Origin: Conus ventricosus
Taxonomy: Eukaryota; Mollusca; Gastropoda; Neogastropoda; Conidae
Length of the DNA: 64,000 bases
Reading direction: 5' to 3'
Assembly (NCBI GenBank): GCA_018398815.1
Contig: JAFLJL010004289.1
Location: 1 to 64,000 of the forward strand
How positions within the stretch are numbered: the stretch's first letter is position 1; every line of letters starts with the position of its first letter. The position numbers were made by a program, and so were the translations under genes. This document shows positions 24,699 through 35,506 of this stretch, in pieces. Below the pieces are notes generated by a model. It saw only the letters and a list, made by a program, of their open reading frames with translations. It was not told the DNA's origin and made no database searches.

Positions 24699-25521
24699 AT
24701 GTCGCATCCGGATCTACAGCCAAATATTATTCAGTTTATTGACTGGAATTTTAAAAGAATGCAACATGAACTACAAATGCATTCTGCTTACATAAAGAAC
24801 AATATGGACGAAAGAATGCAAAGCATAGATAACAACTTTAAACGCATTCTGAGTGACATGTGTCAGGTAAAAGAGTGTGTGGAAGAAAACAAAGAGAACA
24901 TAGAAGATCTACAAGAAGATAGACGGATTCTGATGGAGAGACTAACAAAGTGGAAAACCAACTTGAAAACGTTGAACAAAACTCAAGAGCATGCAATCTT
25001 ATTTTCATCAATGTTGAAGAGTACAGAAGAGAGGACAACGGCACTGCGATACAAGTTATTACAGAAACCCTAAACTATTACGACTCTGCAAGCACCTGGC
25101 GACAAGAAGTAATCGTGAAGGCCTACCGCCTAGGAAAACCTCGTCCTCAGGAAGTGACCCTCGTCCAATCCTTGTACAGTTTTGCCGATGGGCCGACAAA
25201 ATGGCGGTGTTGGGTGACAGACAACTCAGAGATAACATGAGACAGGATGGCATCAGAGTATCATCAGATCTTACTACTCGCCAGAAAGACAGGGTTGACT
25301 ACTATCGCAGTTTGGGAAAGACTGCATACATTTACAATGGGAAACTGCAAGTTAGGGAGAGAGAGTCAACACGAGCTCGGTACAAGGAAGATCTTCACCA
25401 GCACCATGATCTCACCAGCATCATTTTTCATCAGTACCATGATGGTGGGATCGACGGTACTCCCTACCCAGAAGACGGCAATTCCATGACTCTACCCAGT
25501 ACACCGATGTCGCTACATTAG
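24699..25521 (+). pseudogene. LINE ORF1 protein
   Basis: ATG 24699 begins MSHPDLQPNIIQFIDWNFK. It is followed by a long heptad-rich coiled coil (about residues 25-90), then an RRM-like region with NLIFINVEEYR and AYRLGKPRPQEV, then a C-terminal domain with MAVLGDRQLRDNM, SDLTTRQKDRV and AYIYNGKLQ. This is the three-part plan of L1-type ORF1 proteins, which coat retrotransposon RNA. Three frames are needed to read it, with shifts near 24945 and 25190. Confidence 0.7.
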
Positions 25522-26260
25522 AGCCACACCAGATTACCTCCAAATTTTGGGTTTTGGGTTTTTGGTGCATTGTGCGTCTTTTCATGGTCTTATCAAGAGC
25601 TCCAAACCTGGGGATGTGATGTTGCATAATAGCAGAGATAAAGCGAAAAAACACTTGTGGCACAGAGCAAGATTACCTATGTGTTTGGAGCAACAGCGGA
25701 ACACCCGGCTTTAACCAACTGTGCTGAGAAAGAGGATATGTTAAGGAAAGGAAGGGAGGGTAGGCCACCTCCGTACACTTGGCTGATACTCTTCCCTGCT
25801 GTGAAAGATAAGGGCCAGCAGTAGAGGAAAAACGTCTGCCTTCCTCATTACACTGATTTATGGCCTGCTCTGCCATGTGGGAGGGGAGAGGCTAGGACGG
25901 TCAGATAAGGAGCACTACACCAGGCTTACCACTGGAAGTCTGGTGTGCTGCAAATTATGAAGAGCCCTGCGATGCAGTTTTCAAGCAAGGAATGACTATT
26001 TTTTGTAAATGTGTGTTTTTATGTTTTCTGTTGAATACTACTTGATGCTGCTAACAGCACTTATACATTACAACTTGAACTTGAACCATTGTGTGTTATG
26101 TGACTATAGAAGTACTCGTGTGACTTCTGCCATTGTTTAAAAACTTCAAGTGGGCATTTCTCAAATCTGCCATTTTGGAGATGAACTGGTCTGCCTCTAA
26201 TGTAGCGATGTACAAGGTCACAGGAGTGACAGCTGTGACGATCAGCCAGACACACCAGGC
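25522..26260. other. Non-coding stretch, possible small insertion
   Basis: No convincing gene. The 14-base word TCGCTACATTAGAG at its left edge (25510-25523) appears inverted near its right edge (about 26195-26208), which could mark a small inserted element. Evidence is weak. Confidence 0.3.
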
Positions 26261-26262
26261 GT

Positions 26263-27348
26263 TTGGTTCTGGAATATGATAGAAACGACTTTCCTTACCA
26301 GTCATCCACCGACAACAGCAGGAACATGTCATCAACACCGGATCTCAGCCTCATTCATACACAAATCCGGAAACAAGAGGTAACCACGTGGGCACCAGAT
26401 CTATCAGAAACAAGGAACATCGGAATTGTCCATCATCCAGAGTCGCAGCCAGAGACATGCAGTTCCTGTGGTGCCAGGCAACCGCCAGTTTAGCGAGGTG
26501 GTGAGACAAGGAGGTCCAGGTATGACTGAATACAAGAGGACAGTGTTTGTGAAAGACCAGAACAGCAGAATATCTGGAGGTACGGACCACCAGCACAGTC
26601 CCGAGCAGTCTGAGAGTGCAGACCATCACTCAAGTACCTGACACTCCAGTGAAGACCAACAATAGTGACCAGGATAGTCATAACAGAGATTGTCTTGTCT
26701 CTAAACCAACGAAAGGTGCCAAGCTGTGTTTCAAAGGAATGTCGATAACAATGATGACATTGCTCTGTGCGAGGAGAACGAAGATTTTCATGCTGATGAA
26801 ATTCAAGACAAATCTGGCATGGTGATGGTGTGGTGTTAAACGATGTTCATGATGCCCACGCACAAAGCCAGGACACAATCCACAATGGACAGGAATTGAT
26901 AGACAACAGAGTAGAGATTACAGACGAGAAATTCCTAGACACCGACAGACAGGGACAGACGGATGAACACAGAGAATCAAATGCACATTGTGACGGTCAT
27001 GATGACACAGACAAAATTTCGACACAGACTGATTCGGTTCTAGCTGACAGTCCAGACGATACTGTGACAGATACATGCACCGACATTGGCTTGTCAGAAA
27101 TGCAAGAAATGCAAACCACTCAAGGTACAACAGTCCATGAAGATAAAAAACAAGACAGTGCTGTCTCACCAAGGACAACTATACAGGATAGGCCACCTCG
27201 ACGAACTGCCTCACTCAGACAAACAGACTGTCCAAATAAATCAGCCATGTCACAGAGGTCAGGCAGTCAAAGCAGCATCCTCGATTCTCTGTTGAGAGCA
27301 TCATCTAATGATCGCTCAAAGGTAAATGAGGCTTGTAAAACGCAGTAA
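26263..27348 (+). other. Possible LINE ORF1-ORF2 linker coding region
   Basis: Forward frames at 26263-26493, 26426-26641 and 26830-27348 encode low-complexity, acidic and polar sequence (rich in Asp, Gln, Thr and Ser) with no domain I recognise. They lie just upstream of ORF2 in the same orientation. This may be the C-terminal part of ORF1 or a chance open region. Confidence 0.3.
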
Positions 27349-27927
27349 ATCAACAGTCGTCCAGGTAACAAAAAAAAGGAAATCGGCCGGGCCACAGTAT
27401 CATGGAGCAAAAGTACTGACGATGAAACCTCCAATCTGTGAGGACTGATAGATCTGCCGGAAAAAGAGCAGAAAAGCAGCATTGTGAATAATATAGATAA
27501 TATAAATAAATCAGAAGTAAAATGTCTCAATTACAACGTCAATGGCCTTCTGCCAAAACTGGGATAATAACGAAATCGGAAATGAAATGAGGTAGGGAAC
27601 AGTAAACGATAAACAGTAAAACAAGTGGGGTATGTTTTGCTCCCATAAGGAAACCTAACACAGAGTAACTTTTATTCAAGACTGGCACAGCCTTTTAAAC
27701 TTGAATAAATTTAGACAAATACATAGACGAACAATCTAATAGTGGGGAAAAAAAAAACAAGCGCAGGCCAACAACTGAACTGTTCTGGCAAAGATTTGGA
27801 CTTGAGGGAGGGGAGTTTTAAGATGGAGAAACTGGGAAAATGATGTTACAGATATGAAAACTCTTTATTAGCTGCATTAAGGGAACCATCGCAATCCCTT
27901 TTGAAGGCAGATATATTTGTATTGCTG

Positions 27928-27969
27928 CTCCGAGGCCTTTCGCCCGCTGGATCGGGACTCATCAGGGAG
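27928..27969 (-). ncRNA. Candidate hammerhead ribozyme, copy 1
   Basis: Reverse strand: CTCC, CTGATGA core, GTCC-loop-GGGC stem II, GAA, palindrome AGGCCT, C, GGAG. CTCC and GGAG form stem I. The self-complementary AGGCCT could form stem III between two molecules. The core residues required of a hammerhead (CUGANGA and GAAA) are all present. Confidence 0.6.
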
Positions 27970-28651
27970 ACACGGCTGGTTGTGTCTGCGCTCCCGGCGT
28001 CAAATAGAGACACACCACAGTCCATAATACTGTGGTGTTCTCACCACCATGGGTGCAAAAAAGAATCCAATAGCACCCCAGAGCAGCCAGCGAAAGAGTA
28101 GTAATGCAACCAAACGAAAGTGTGGGGAGGAAAAAAAGTTGCTGTAAAACTAAAGACATTATGCAAATAATATAAAATGTAGGGGACAGTCTTTGAGCCT
28201 ACGCCTGAGGATCCACCCAAAGATGCAAGGGAGATCAAAAGATAAACACACAGACGGACAGAAACAAAAATACAAATAACCTCAATTTAATCAAAGCAAA
28301 ATCGGAAATGAAATGAGGTAGGGAACAGTAAACGATAACAGTAAACAAGTGGGGTATGTTTTGCTCCCATAAGGAAACCTAACACAGAGTAACTTTTATT
28401 CAAGACTGGCACAGCCTTTTAAACTTGAATAAATTTAGACAAATACATAGACGAACAATCTAATAATGGGGGAAAAAAAAACAAGCGCAGGCCAACAAAC
28501 TGAACTGTCTGGCAAAGATTTGGACTTGAGGGAGGGGAGTTTTAAGATGGAGAAACTGGGAAAATGATGTTACAGATATGAAAACTCTTTACTAGCTGCA
28601 TAAGGGAACCATCGCAATCCCTTTTGAAGGCAGATATATTTGTATTGCCTG

Positions 28652-28692
28652 CTCCGAGGCCTTTCGCCCGCTGGATCGGACTCATCAGGGAG
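28652..28692 (-). ncRNA. Candidate hammerhead ribozyme, copy 2
   Basis: Same arrangement as the copy at 27928-27969, one base shorter in the stem II loop region. The core CTGATGA and GAAA are intact. Confidence 0.55.
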
Positions 28693-28741
28693 ACAAGGCT
28701 GTTGTGTCTGCGCTCCCGGCGTCAAATAGAGACACACCACA

Positions 28742-28782
28742 GTCCATAATACTGTGGTGTTCTCACCACAGTATTATGGACT
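28742..28782. repeat. Central palindrome of the foldback element
   Basis: CCATAATACTGTGGTG and CACCACAGTATTATGG face each other around TTCT, forming the turn of the large inverted repeat. Confidence 0.8.
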
Positions 28783-29399
28783 GTGGTTTTCATATCTGTA
28801 ACATCATTTTCCCAGTTTCTCCATCTTAAAACTCCCCCCTCAAGTCCAAATCTTTGCCAGACAGTTCAGTTGTTGGCCTGCGCTTGTTTTTTTTCCCCCA
28901 CTATTAGATTGTTCGTCTATGTATTTGTCTAAATTTATTCAAGTTTAAAAGGCTGTGCCAGTCTTGAATAAAAGTTACTCTGTGTTAGGTTTCCTTATGG
29001 GAGCAAAACATACCCCACTTGTTTACTGTTTATCGTTTACTGTTCCCTACCTCATTTCATTTCCGATTTTGCTTTGATTAAATTGAGGTTATTTGTATTT
29101 TTGTTTCTGTCCGTCTGTGTGTTTATCTTTTGATCTCCCTTGCATCTTTGGGTGGATCCTCAGGCGTAGGCTCAAAGACTGTCCCCTACATTTTATATTA
29201 TTTGCATAATGTCTTTAGTTTTACAGCAACTTTTTTTCCTCCCCACACTTTCGTTTGGTTGCATTTACTACTCTTCGCTGGCTGCTCTGGGGGTGCTATT
29301 GGATTCTTTTTTGCACCCATGGTGGTGAGAACACCACAGTATTATGGACTGTGGTGTGTCTCTATTTGACGCCGGGAGCGCAGACACAACCAGCCGTGT

Positions 29400-29441
29400 C
29401 TCCCTGATGAGTCCTGATCCAGCGGGCGAAAGGCCTCGGAG
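29400..29441 (+). ncRNA. Candidate hammerhead ribozyme, copy 3
   Basis: Forward strand: CTCC (29400-29403), CTGATGA (29404-29410), GTCC (29411-29414) pairing with GGGC (29424-29427), GAAA (29428-29431), palindromic AGGCCT (29431-29436), C at 29437 as the expected cleavage residue, then GGAG (29438-29441) closing stem I. Beyond an internal loop, GCC (29392-29394) can pair with GGC further out. It matches a type I hammerhead with a minimal stem III that would need dimerisation. Activity is an inference. Confidence 0.6.
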
Positions 29442-29749
29442 CAGGCAATACAAATTATCTGCCTTCAAAAGGGATTGCGATGGTTCCCTTATGCAGCTAG
29501 TAAAGAGTTTTCATATCTGTAACATCATTTTCCCAGTTTCTCCATCTTAAAACTCCCCTCCCTCAAGTCCAAATCTTTGCCAGACAGTTCAGTTGTTGGC
29601 CTGCGCTTGTTTTTTTTTTCCCCACTATTAGATTGTTCGTCTATGTATTTGTCTAAATTTATTCAAGTTTAAAGGCTGTGCCAGTCTTGAATAAAAGTTA
29701 CTCTGTGTTAGGTTTCCTTATGGAGCAAAACATACCCCACTTGTTTACT

Positions 29750-31989
29750 GGATAATAACGAGTTTACCAACTTTCTTTTGTTACACGATTTTATATCCCT
29801 AACTGAGACATTTATGGCAAATGATTTACATTCCCATTGTTCAGTAACTTCAAACTTTTTCGATTAAAGCAAAGAAGCTTTCCCATCAAGGTCGATACTC
29901 TGGTGAAATAATTGTGATGATTAAGAAGAAATTTGAAAAGTACGTTGAACAAATTCAAATACAAAGCCCTCATGCTGTCATTATCAAAGTCCATAAAGAT
30001 CTGTTTTCAACTGATCGCCATATAATGCTAATTTGTTCATATATTCATCCACATGATTCTGTGTTTTGGGAAAGACCAATACGATGGTTTTAGTATGGAA
30101 GTTTTGGAACAAATCATATTAGACCTTCAACACTCTACAATGATTTCCACATTCTGTAACTGGAGATCTCAATTCCAGAACAGGGTGTTGTAATTATTCT
30201 TCTGTAGAAGATAATATAGATTTCAACGCCAAATGCCTCTGTTGTAAATGAATTTTGTAGAAATTCTCAGGACTATGTTATAAATGTTTATGGTACCCAG
30301 TTGCTTGAAATTTGTAATATATTTGATTGTGTTATTTTAAATGGTCTACGTGAAAAGAATGTTGATGATAGCTGCACTTATATCTCATCTCTTAGGCTGT
30401 AGTACAGTAGACTACTTTGTAGCATCAAGTGAACTATTTTTATTCATTGATATTGCTGCAGTTGATGTCGAAAGTATTGTAGACTCAGATCATTTGCCAG
30501 TTGTAATGCGAGTTGATCTGAAGGTTGGTGGAACTGAAGCATGCAATGAACAAATGATGAAAGATGAAAGTAGTTCAATAGAAACAATCAGGTGGAACGA
30601 TGACAAAAAGGATATATTTGGCAACAGCTGAATAGTGATAACATACAGAACAAAATCACATTGGCTTTTAATTCGTTGGATTCCGATGTTGATAATGCAT
30701 TGACACTGTTTGTTCAAAGCCTAACTGAAGCTAGTGAGTGCATGTCCTTTAAATCTCGTTCTGATCAGAACAAGCGATCAGAATGGTTTGACACAGAATG
30801 TTATCAAGCTAAAAAAGAAGCCAGAAGAACGTTGAACCGTTTTAGGAAAACTAAGGACATAACAGACAAATTGATCTACGTCCAAGAACGGAAAAGTACA
30901 AGCACTAATGAAAACTAAACGACGAGAGTTCAGGAAGTTGAAAGCAGAATCGCTTGCCAAAAATTTATTGAATCCATAATGTTTTTGGAAACAGGTTAAA
31001 AATATGGGACATGGAAACAGAGATAAATCACGAATAACATAAAAACGGTGATTGGGTTAATCATTTCAAGGCAGTATTCCAAACTGCACAGCTGCACATA
31101 CTGGCTGCTCAGGCCCAGAATAGATTTAACGGAGCATCTGGACCATGTTTTAAACAGAAGTATTTCGAAGAGGAGGTAAATAGAGCAATAGATAAACTGA
31201 AGTCGGGAAAGGCGTGTGGATTAGATGGAATTACAGCTGAAATGCTGAGAATGGCGGCAGACGCGTTCACTCTTTTATTATAAAGCTGTTCAACTCAATT
31301 TTTGATAAAGGCATCTATCCAAAAGATGGTCAAAGCGGTTATAATTCCAATTCATAAAAAGGGAGATCCGAAAATGTAGATAATTACAGAGGTATATCTT
31401 TGGTAAGTATTTTATCCAAATGTTACACTTCTATATTGAACACGAGATTGTACAACATGGTTTGGAAAACAATCAATAATATCAGAAAGCCAAGCTGGGT
31501 TCAGAAAAGATTACTCCACCGTTGATCAGATTTTCAATCTGTATGCGATTGTTCAGAAGTGTTTAAGCAAAAAAGGTAAAAAATTGTATGTTGCTTTTGT
31601 GGATTTAAAAATGCTTTCGATTCGGTTAGACACAATAAGTTAATTGAATGCATCAGAAGTAAAGGAGTAGAGATGAAGTTCTTAGCGTCCCTGACAGCAA
31701 TGTACGAATCCCTACTTTCATGTGTCCGTGCAAATTCTGATATATCCGAGTTCTTTGAATGCCCGATTGGTGTAAGACAAGGATGCGTTTTGAGCCCTAC
31801 ATTGTTCTCAATTTTTATCAACCAGTTAGCAGATCATATGAGCGAAAGAGGAAGGCATGGCGTCATTTATTGCCAGACCTTATGGAAATATTTATTTTGC
31901 TCTTTGCTGATGATGTAGCTCTAATTTCTACAACTCCATGGGGCTTACAAAACCATTAAATGTATTGAAGTCTTGTTGTGATGACATGC
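29750..31989 (+). mobile_element. APE-type LINE, ORF2 endonuclease to reverse transcriptase
   Basis: Continuation of the LINE after the foldback insertion. It ends where E2 begins; the CATGC at 31985-31989 is repeated at 47888-47892, and the reading continues across the insertion. Confidence 0.8.
29751..31989 (+). pseudogene. LINE ORF2, endonuclease and reverse transcriptase part
   Basis: Endonuclease: DFISLTETFMAN (about 29785-29820) and the catalytic SDHLPV near its end (about 30487-30504). Reverse transcriptase: KSGKACGLDGITAEML (31202-31250), DNYRGISLVS (about 31378-31410), VDLKNAFD region (about 31590-31625), GVRQGCVLSPTLFS (31770-31811) and the catalytic FADDVALI (31903-31926). ORF2 nicks target DNA and primes reverse transcription. 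Several frameshifts and two insertions make it inactive. The clade is not assigned. Confidence 0.8.
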
Positions 31990-32078
31990 AGAGAACAGAT
32001 ATATACCAATCCTGACTCAAACCACCCTCAACCAGTTTCGGGTGGTTTGAGTCAGGAATTGGTATATATCTGTTCTCT
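31990..32078. repeat. Left terminal palindrome of E2
   Basis: Arms AGAGAACAGATATATACC and GGTATATATCTGTTCTCT, extending inward through GACTCAAACCACCC and GGGTGGTTTGAGTC, with a loop TCAACCAGTTTC. One unpaired base in about 38 pairs. Confidence 0.93.
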
Positions 32079-32215
32079 CCTAGTAAACCCTACAAACATG
32101 CATACTGTGTAGGATTATCCGTTTTCAATACTAATTTACTAAACTTTTTAGATTTTAGTTTTGCTTAATCCTGTGTTTTTCCTGATCATTTTCAATAACA
32201 TCATTTTCGCGCAAA
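31990..32215. repeat. Left terminal inverted repeat of E2
   Basis: Inverted match to 47665-47887. Outer part is the palindrome; the inner part (32079-32215) is also the 3' coding end of the ATPase gene. Confidence 0.9.
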
Positions 32216-32703
32216 CATTCATCAAATGAGTCTTTGTCTTTCATGTGAAAAAAAACTACAGTCTTTAACTGTTCTCTAAAGTCTTTTAAAAACCGAGTTA
32301 TATTTTTGACATAAAATCCACACACTTATCCCCGCATGTCTTCCGCTGAAAGCCAGTTTTGACAAAGTATTTCTTTTTTTAACTATGTCTCGTTCTGCCG
32401 AACAGTCATCTATAATAAATAGTGTCTGCGCTCCTTTAAACAGTTTATAAAAGTATTCTAACCACTCACTCAATTTATTGCTAGGATCAACTAAATATAT
32501 GTTATCATCTGCCCATATAAACCTTCTATTCATGATATGCTTTGTTAAATTCAAGTGTTGGACAGAAAAAACACAATATAATCAAAATTATAGCGATAAA
32601 CTGTTTGTAATAGGTCTAGGATAAATATTGTTTTTCCACAACCAGTCAATCCACAAATCAATGAACAATGAGGAGTTTTTGTCATAAAGTTTAACTGCTC
32701 CAT
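32090..32703 (-). pseudogene. Packaging ATPase (A32/FtsK-HerA type)
   Basis: From ATG 32703 the product begins MEQLNFMTKTPHC and reaches a Walker A motif GLTGCGKT (about 32629-32652). Walker B is TLFIIDDCSA (about 32400-32429), followed by WILCQKYNSV, the sensor-like region of A32-type ATPases that pump DNA into capsids. The acidic tail contains CLRENDVIEND and ends at a stop at 32090-32092, only 11 bases from the terminal palindrome, so the last 40 or so codons lie inside the terminal repeat. About 204 codons, with frame disruptions near 32560, 32530 and 32280. Confidence 0.8.
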
Positions 32704-32719
32704 AGTTTTATAACAGAAT

Positions 32720-33577
32720 TTAATCTAATCCAGTTATTGTTTTTATCATGCTCTCTGTCAAAACTTGTTCAGTATAATAAAACCCTATAAGGCCTAAATG
32801 TGTAAGATTAATCCAATTCAGTTCTGTAAGATTGTTTCTAGTTAAGCCAACATTGATTTTGTTGCTTGTTGTTATTACCTTAATATCCTCACCATGTGAA
32901 GAATGACGACAGTAACTTTAAGACGTTTAACGTCTAAGTTTTGCCAGCTAATATTAATTCCTTTTATAAGGGCGTCACTAACGCCCACCAACCCCATCCC
33001 TCTCACACATCTTTTAAGACAGAAATTTCAAATATCATTGTGAACGTGTCTCCTAATTTTCTGCTTGGAAAGAACTGTAATTTTGTAGAAGCTTCCTTTA
33101 AAACAGTTTCTTTTCTGTGGACGATGTACTGTTTTTTCCCATACGGCGTTATTTCAATCTCTTTTCGACTATTGTCCTCTGGCATAAGACTTACATGTAA
33201 AGGGCAGAGTTGAGTGCTTTTCTGAAACTTTTTTGGCGGCTAAAAAATGTAAATGGGCTTATGAATTCAAATTTTATGTCCCATTCTAAATATGGTTCTA
33301 AGTGCCATTTGCTGTCAGGTTTTCGAACTATTTTATATTCATACTGGCCAGCATTATTTGCTTCTACATTGCGCAGTTGTTCTAGTTTAGGAAACATTTT
33401 GTTGTCGCCAACCTCTTTACGTTTATAATCACCATCTTTAGTGTACTCAAAACCATACAAAGCGCCTATCTCACCGTTCTGTTCAAAGTCCGTAACGTCT
33501 GCAAGGTCTTTTAATTCTAAAGTTATACACCTTACAGGTGCTAATGTAACTCCTGATTCTTCTGGCCCACGTGACAT
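32720..33577 (-). pseudogene. Unknown protein between ATPase and penton-like genes
   Basis: ATG 33577 (MSRGPEESGVTLAPVR) opens 128 codons with a beta-rich look (CITLELKDLADV, KWHLEPYLEWDIKFEF). Reading continues in another frame at 33185-33003 (KLGDTFTMIFEISVL) and then to a stop at 32720-32722 (LTHLGLIGFYYTEQVL). I take this as one gene of about 285 codons broken by two or three frameshifts; separate genes are possible. It lies 17 bases upstream of the ATPase start on the same strand. Structural function is plausible from position only. Confidence 0.45.
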
Positions 33578-33593
33578 TTTTTAGTACAGTTTA

Positions 33594-34294
33594 TTATTTT
33601 ATTTCCAAAACAATGTGTAGGTTATCGCATTTCACAACTTTCCCCGCTTTGTCTTTGATTTTTATATTAAATGATCCAACCCTCCCACAAACTAATCTTT
33701 TAAACTGTAAATTAGGGAATTGTATAATTTCATAATCGCAATATGCAGCTTTCCCTGACGGAAGAGCTCTTAAAACAGTTGAGGGCCTTCCATCATATAA
33801 GTTTTCATCAGTGCTCAACTCATCCAAATGAACATAGAGTAATGAATGTAATGCAAGATTGAGCGGATTTTCCCCTCATAAGTAGTTTTGTTTGGTGCAA
33901 CTCTAAAACTATGAGTGGGCCGATTGACAGTTGTAAAGCCTAACATTTTAGCTAGCTCTCTATCAAAATAGTAACCTACTTCTTCTTCTTCAGGCTTGAA
34001 TGTTAACATTGTTTTTAGATTTGCATTGTTAAGTTTGAGAGTAATGTCAAAGTTACTCATTGCTTCTTTTAGTGAGCAAAACCCGTAATAACCATCAGGT
34101 ATGGTTAACTGGCTAACTAAAGTTCCTGCATTATTATATTTTTTAATCTTATTATTCTCCCTGGATTCAGTTATATTAAACCATACGACTTTGTAGAATA
34201 TTTCATGGAGCGCGACCGTTCTGGTTCCGCAATCGTTATCAATAGCATGTTCTAAAAACGAAGGACGGTTTTGGGTTGTTATTGTTACAAACAT
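33594..34294 (-). pseudogene. Penton-like (minor capsid) candidate
   Basis: ATG 34294 opens MFVTITTQNRPSFLEHAID. The middle has LKTMLTFKPEEE and ELAKMLGFTTV, and the C-terminal half has LSTDENLYDGRPSTVLRALP and VLEIK at the end. A frameshift lies near 33825. Relatives in E1 (1126-1759) and E4 (about 56479-56797) keep the LYVHL...GRPSTVLRALP core. Position beside capsid and ATPase genes and predicted beta structure suggest the vertex (penton) protein of Polintons; I cannot prove this without a profile search. Confidence 0.5.
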
Positions 34295-34314
34295 TTTTTT
34301 TAAACGAAATAAAA

Positions 34315-35046
34315 GTGAGTGCATTCAAATATACTGGCGCAAAATATTCTGTTGGCCCGCACTACAATCTTAAAAATATAACAACTGATACTCTTGACAT
34401 TTCTGTGACTCAGTCTGACGCCTTTCAAGTAAAGGTTAGTACTCCATTGATTAAAAACGACCGCATCCCGAAAGCGTGGTTTAGTCATCCGATGCAGTTT
34501 TATCAGAACCAGTTAAACTTTGCTGTGTTTTGTGCATCAACTGGGTGTGGAGTGTCGTATGCTGATCACTTAAATCATCCTGATCCTTTGGTGAGGTCAG
34601 TGTATAGATTTCATTTCTATTACACCTTCAGACGTATTTTGACTGAACTGCAAGCGCCATTGCCAAATGACAAACCGTTTAATCCATTCAGCAACAGAAT
34701 AGACATGAAGGCTTTTGAAAGGATCTGTAACGAATTCAATATTAATGTTAAGGAAGACTTTAGACAAAAGTTGGATCTTAATCATGGCCTAGGCACCCCT
34801 TATTTTTGGGGCGTGCACAGAAAGTATAACTATGACTGGAATCCTCCTTATACATCTTTCTCTTCAGGCACAGCTGTTCACCTTGGGTCCATAGAGCAAG
34901 AGCATAAAACAGCATGGACAACATTTATATTAGACACTTCTAAGGGCCTAACTAGAGCAGTAATAGAACGAATAAACGACTCTGTTTCGTACTTACGTTT
35001 GGTGTTTGCTAGGCTCGCAAGCAAAAACGAGATCAAGCATAACTGA
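34315..35046 (+). pseudogene. Conserved unknown Polinton-family protein
   Basis: Reads about 243 codons: SAFKYTGAKYSVGPHY, then HPMQFYQNQLNFAVFCASTG (about 34490-34550), then LNHGLGTPYFWGVHRKYNYD and HLGSIEQEHKTAWTTFILD. The expected start codon position holds GTG (34315) in E2 and TTG in E1, suggesting each copy lost its ATG. It starts 20 bases from the divergent penton-like gene. I do not recognise the domain; an aromatic-rich structural role is possible. Confidence 0.55.
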
Positions 35047-35497
35047 TCCTTCTACTGGTTTTGATGCACAAAAACAATACTTAGCAAATTTAGAGGACGC
35101 CATTAATTCTACAGTTGATTTACCTTCAAGTATAAAAAGGTACCAAAATGTTTTACAATACGCAAGATCAAAAGTAGACTTTGCTGTTGGCACCGGTTTA
35201 TACATGCTGCCTTCTGACCTCAGGCTCCAGATAGGAACAATAATAAACTACAATAATGAAATCCTTGTGGCAGGCAATGAACAGAAGGTCGGAAAAAACG
35301 AAATAAATTCTGAGCCAGTAATATTGCAAGCAGTAAACAAACACCCAAGAATAAGCCATCCAATCCCCAAGGTCCAAAGCCTAAAGGCCATTGAAGACGT
35401 GGACTCTGTTCGCGATGACCATGAATATGAAAAGACAGCACTTGTTGTTGTATTAACTGGCATAGGATTACTCGGTCTTTATCTTACTAAATATTAA
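35006..35497 (+). CDS. Conserved unknown protein with C-terminal membrane anchor
   Basis: Overlaps the end of the preceding frame by 41 bases in a different frame. Reads DAQKQYLANLEDAINSTV, SKVDFAVGTGLYMLPSDLRL, EILVAGNEQ and a C-terminal hydrophobic helix, TALVVVLTGIGLLGLYLTKY. There is no ATG at the start of the overlap, so it may be the second half of the upstream gene reached by a frameshift. E1 has the same overlap (about 2490-2520). Confidence 0.5.
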   Translation: MLGSQAKTRSSITDPSTGFDAQKQYLANLEDAINSTVDLPSSIKRYQNVLQYARSKVDFAVGTGLYMLPSDLRLQIGTIINYNNEILVAGNEQKVGKNEINSEPVILQAVNKHPRISHPIPKVQSLKAIEDVDSVRDDHEYEKTALVVVLTGIGLLGLYLTKY

Positions 35498-35506
35498 CCC
35501 AACTAT

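Larger units (their letters stand above)
20428..25316. repeat. Tandem unit, copy C (best preserved)
   Basis: Third direct copy of the E1 right segment. Unlike A and B, its LINE part continues past the breakpoint (GCAGTTTGG followed by GAAAGACTGC), so copy C connects to the authentic right flank. Confidence 0.85.
24647..27572 (+). mobile_element. APE-type LINE, 5' segment
   Basis: Runs from the E1 right end through ORF1 to the first codons of ORF2 at about 27515. The ORF2 start (NYNVNGLLPKL) is typical of the N-terminal strand of an APE-type endonuclease. It is interrupted at 27573 by the foldback element and resumes at 29750. Assigning ORF1 and ORF2 to one LINE rests on order and orientation. 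Confidence 0.65.
27573..29749. mobile_element. Foldback element with hammerhead motifs
   Basis: A 2.18-kb non-coding insertion flanked by an 11-base duplication, GGATAATAACG (27562-27572 and 29750-29760). It consists of a unit beginning AAATCGGAAATGAAATGAGG (27573-28292), a shorter direct copy (28301-28770), and the same two units inverted (about 28785-29075 and 29080-29749), so the whole folds back around 28760. It interrupts LINE ORF2. Three of its units carry a hammerhead-like motif, as reported for Penelope-like elements and retrozymes. It encodes no protein. Confidence 0.75.

Noticed and set aside
25508..26210. Small transposon bounded by TCGCTACATTAGAG inverted words
   Set aside because: Only about 14 matching bases, with no target duplication found; kept only as a note in the feature list.
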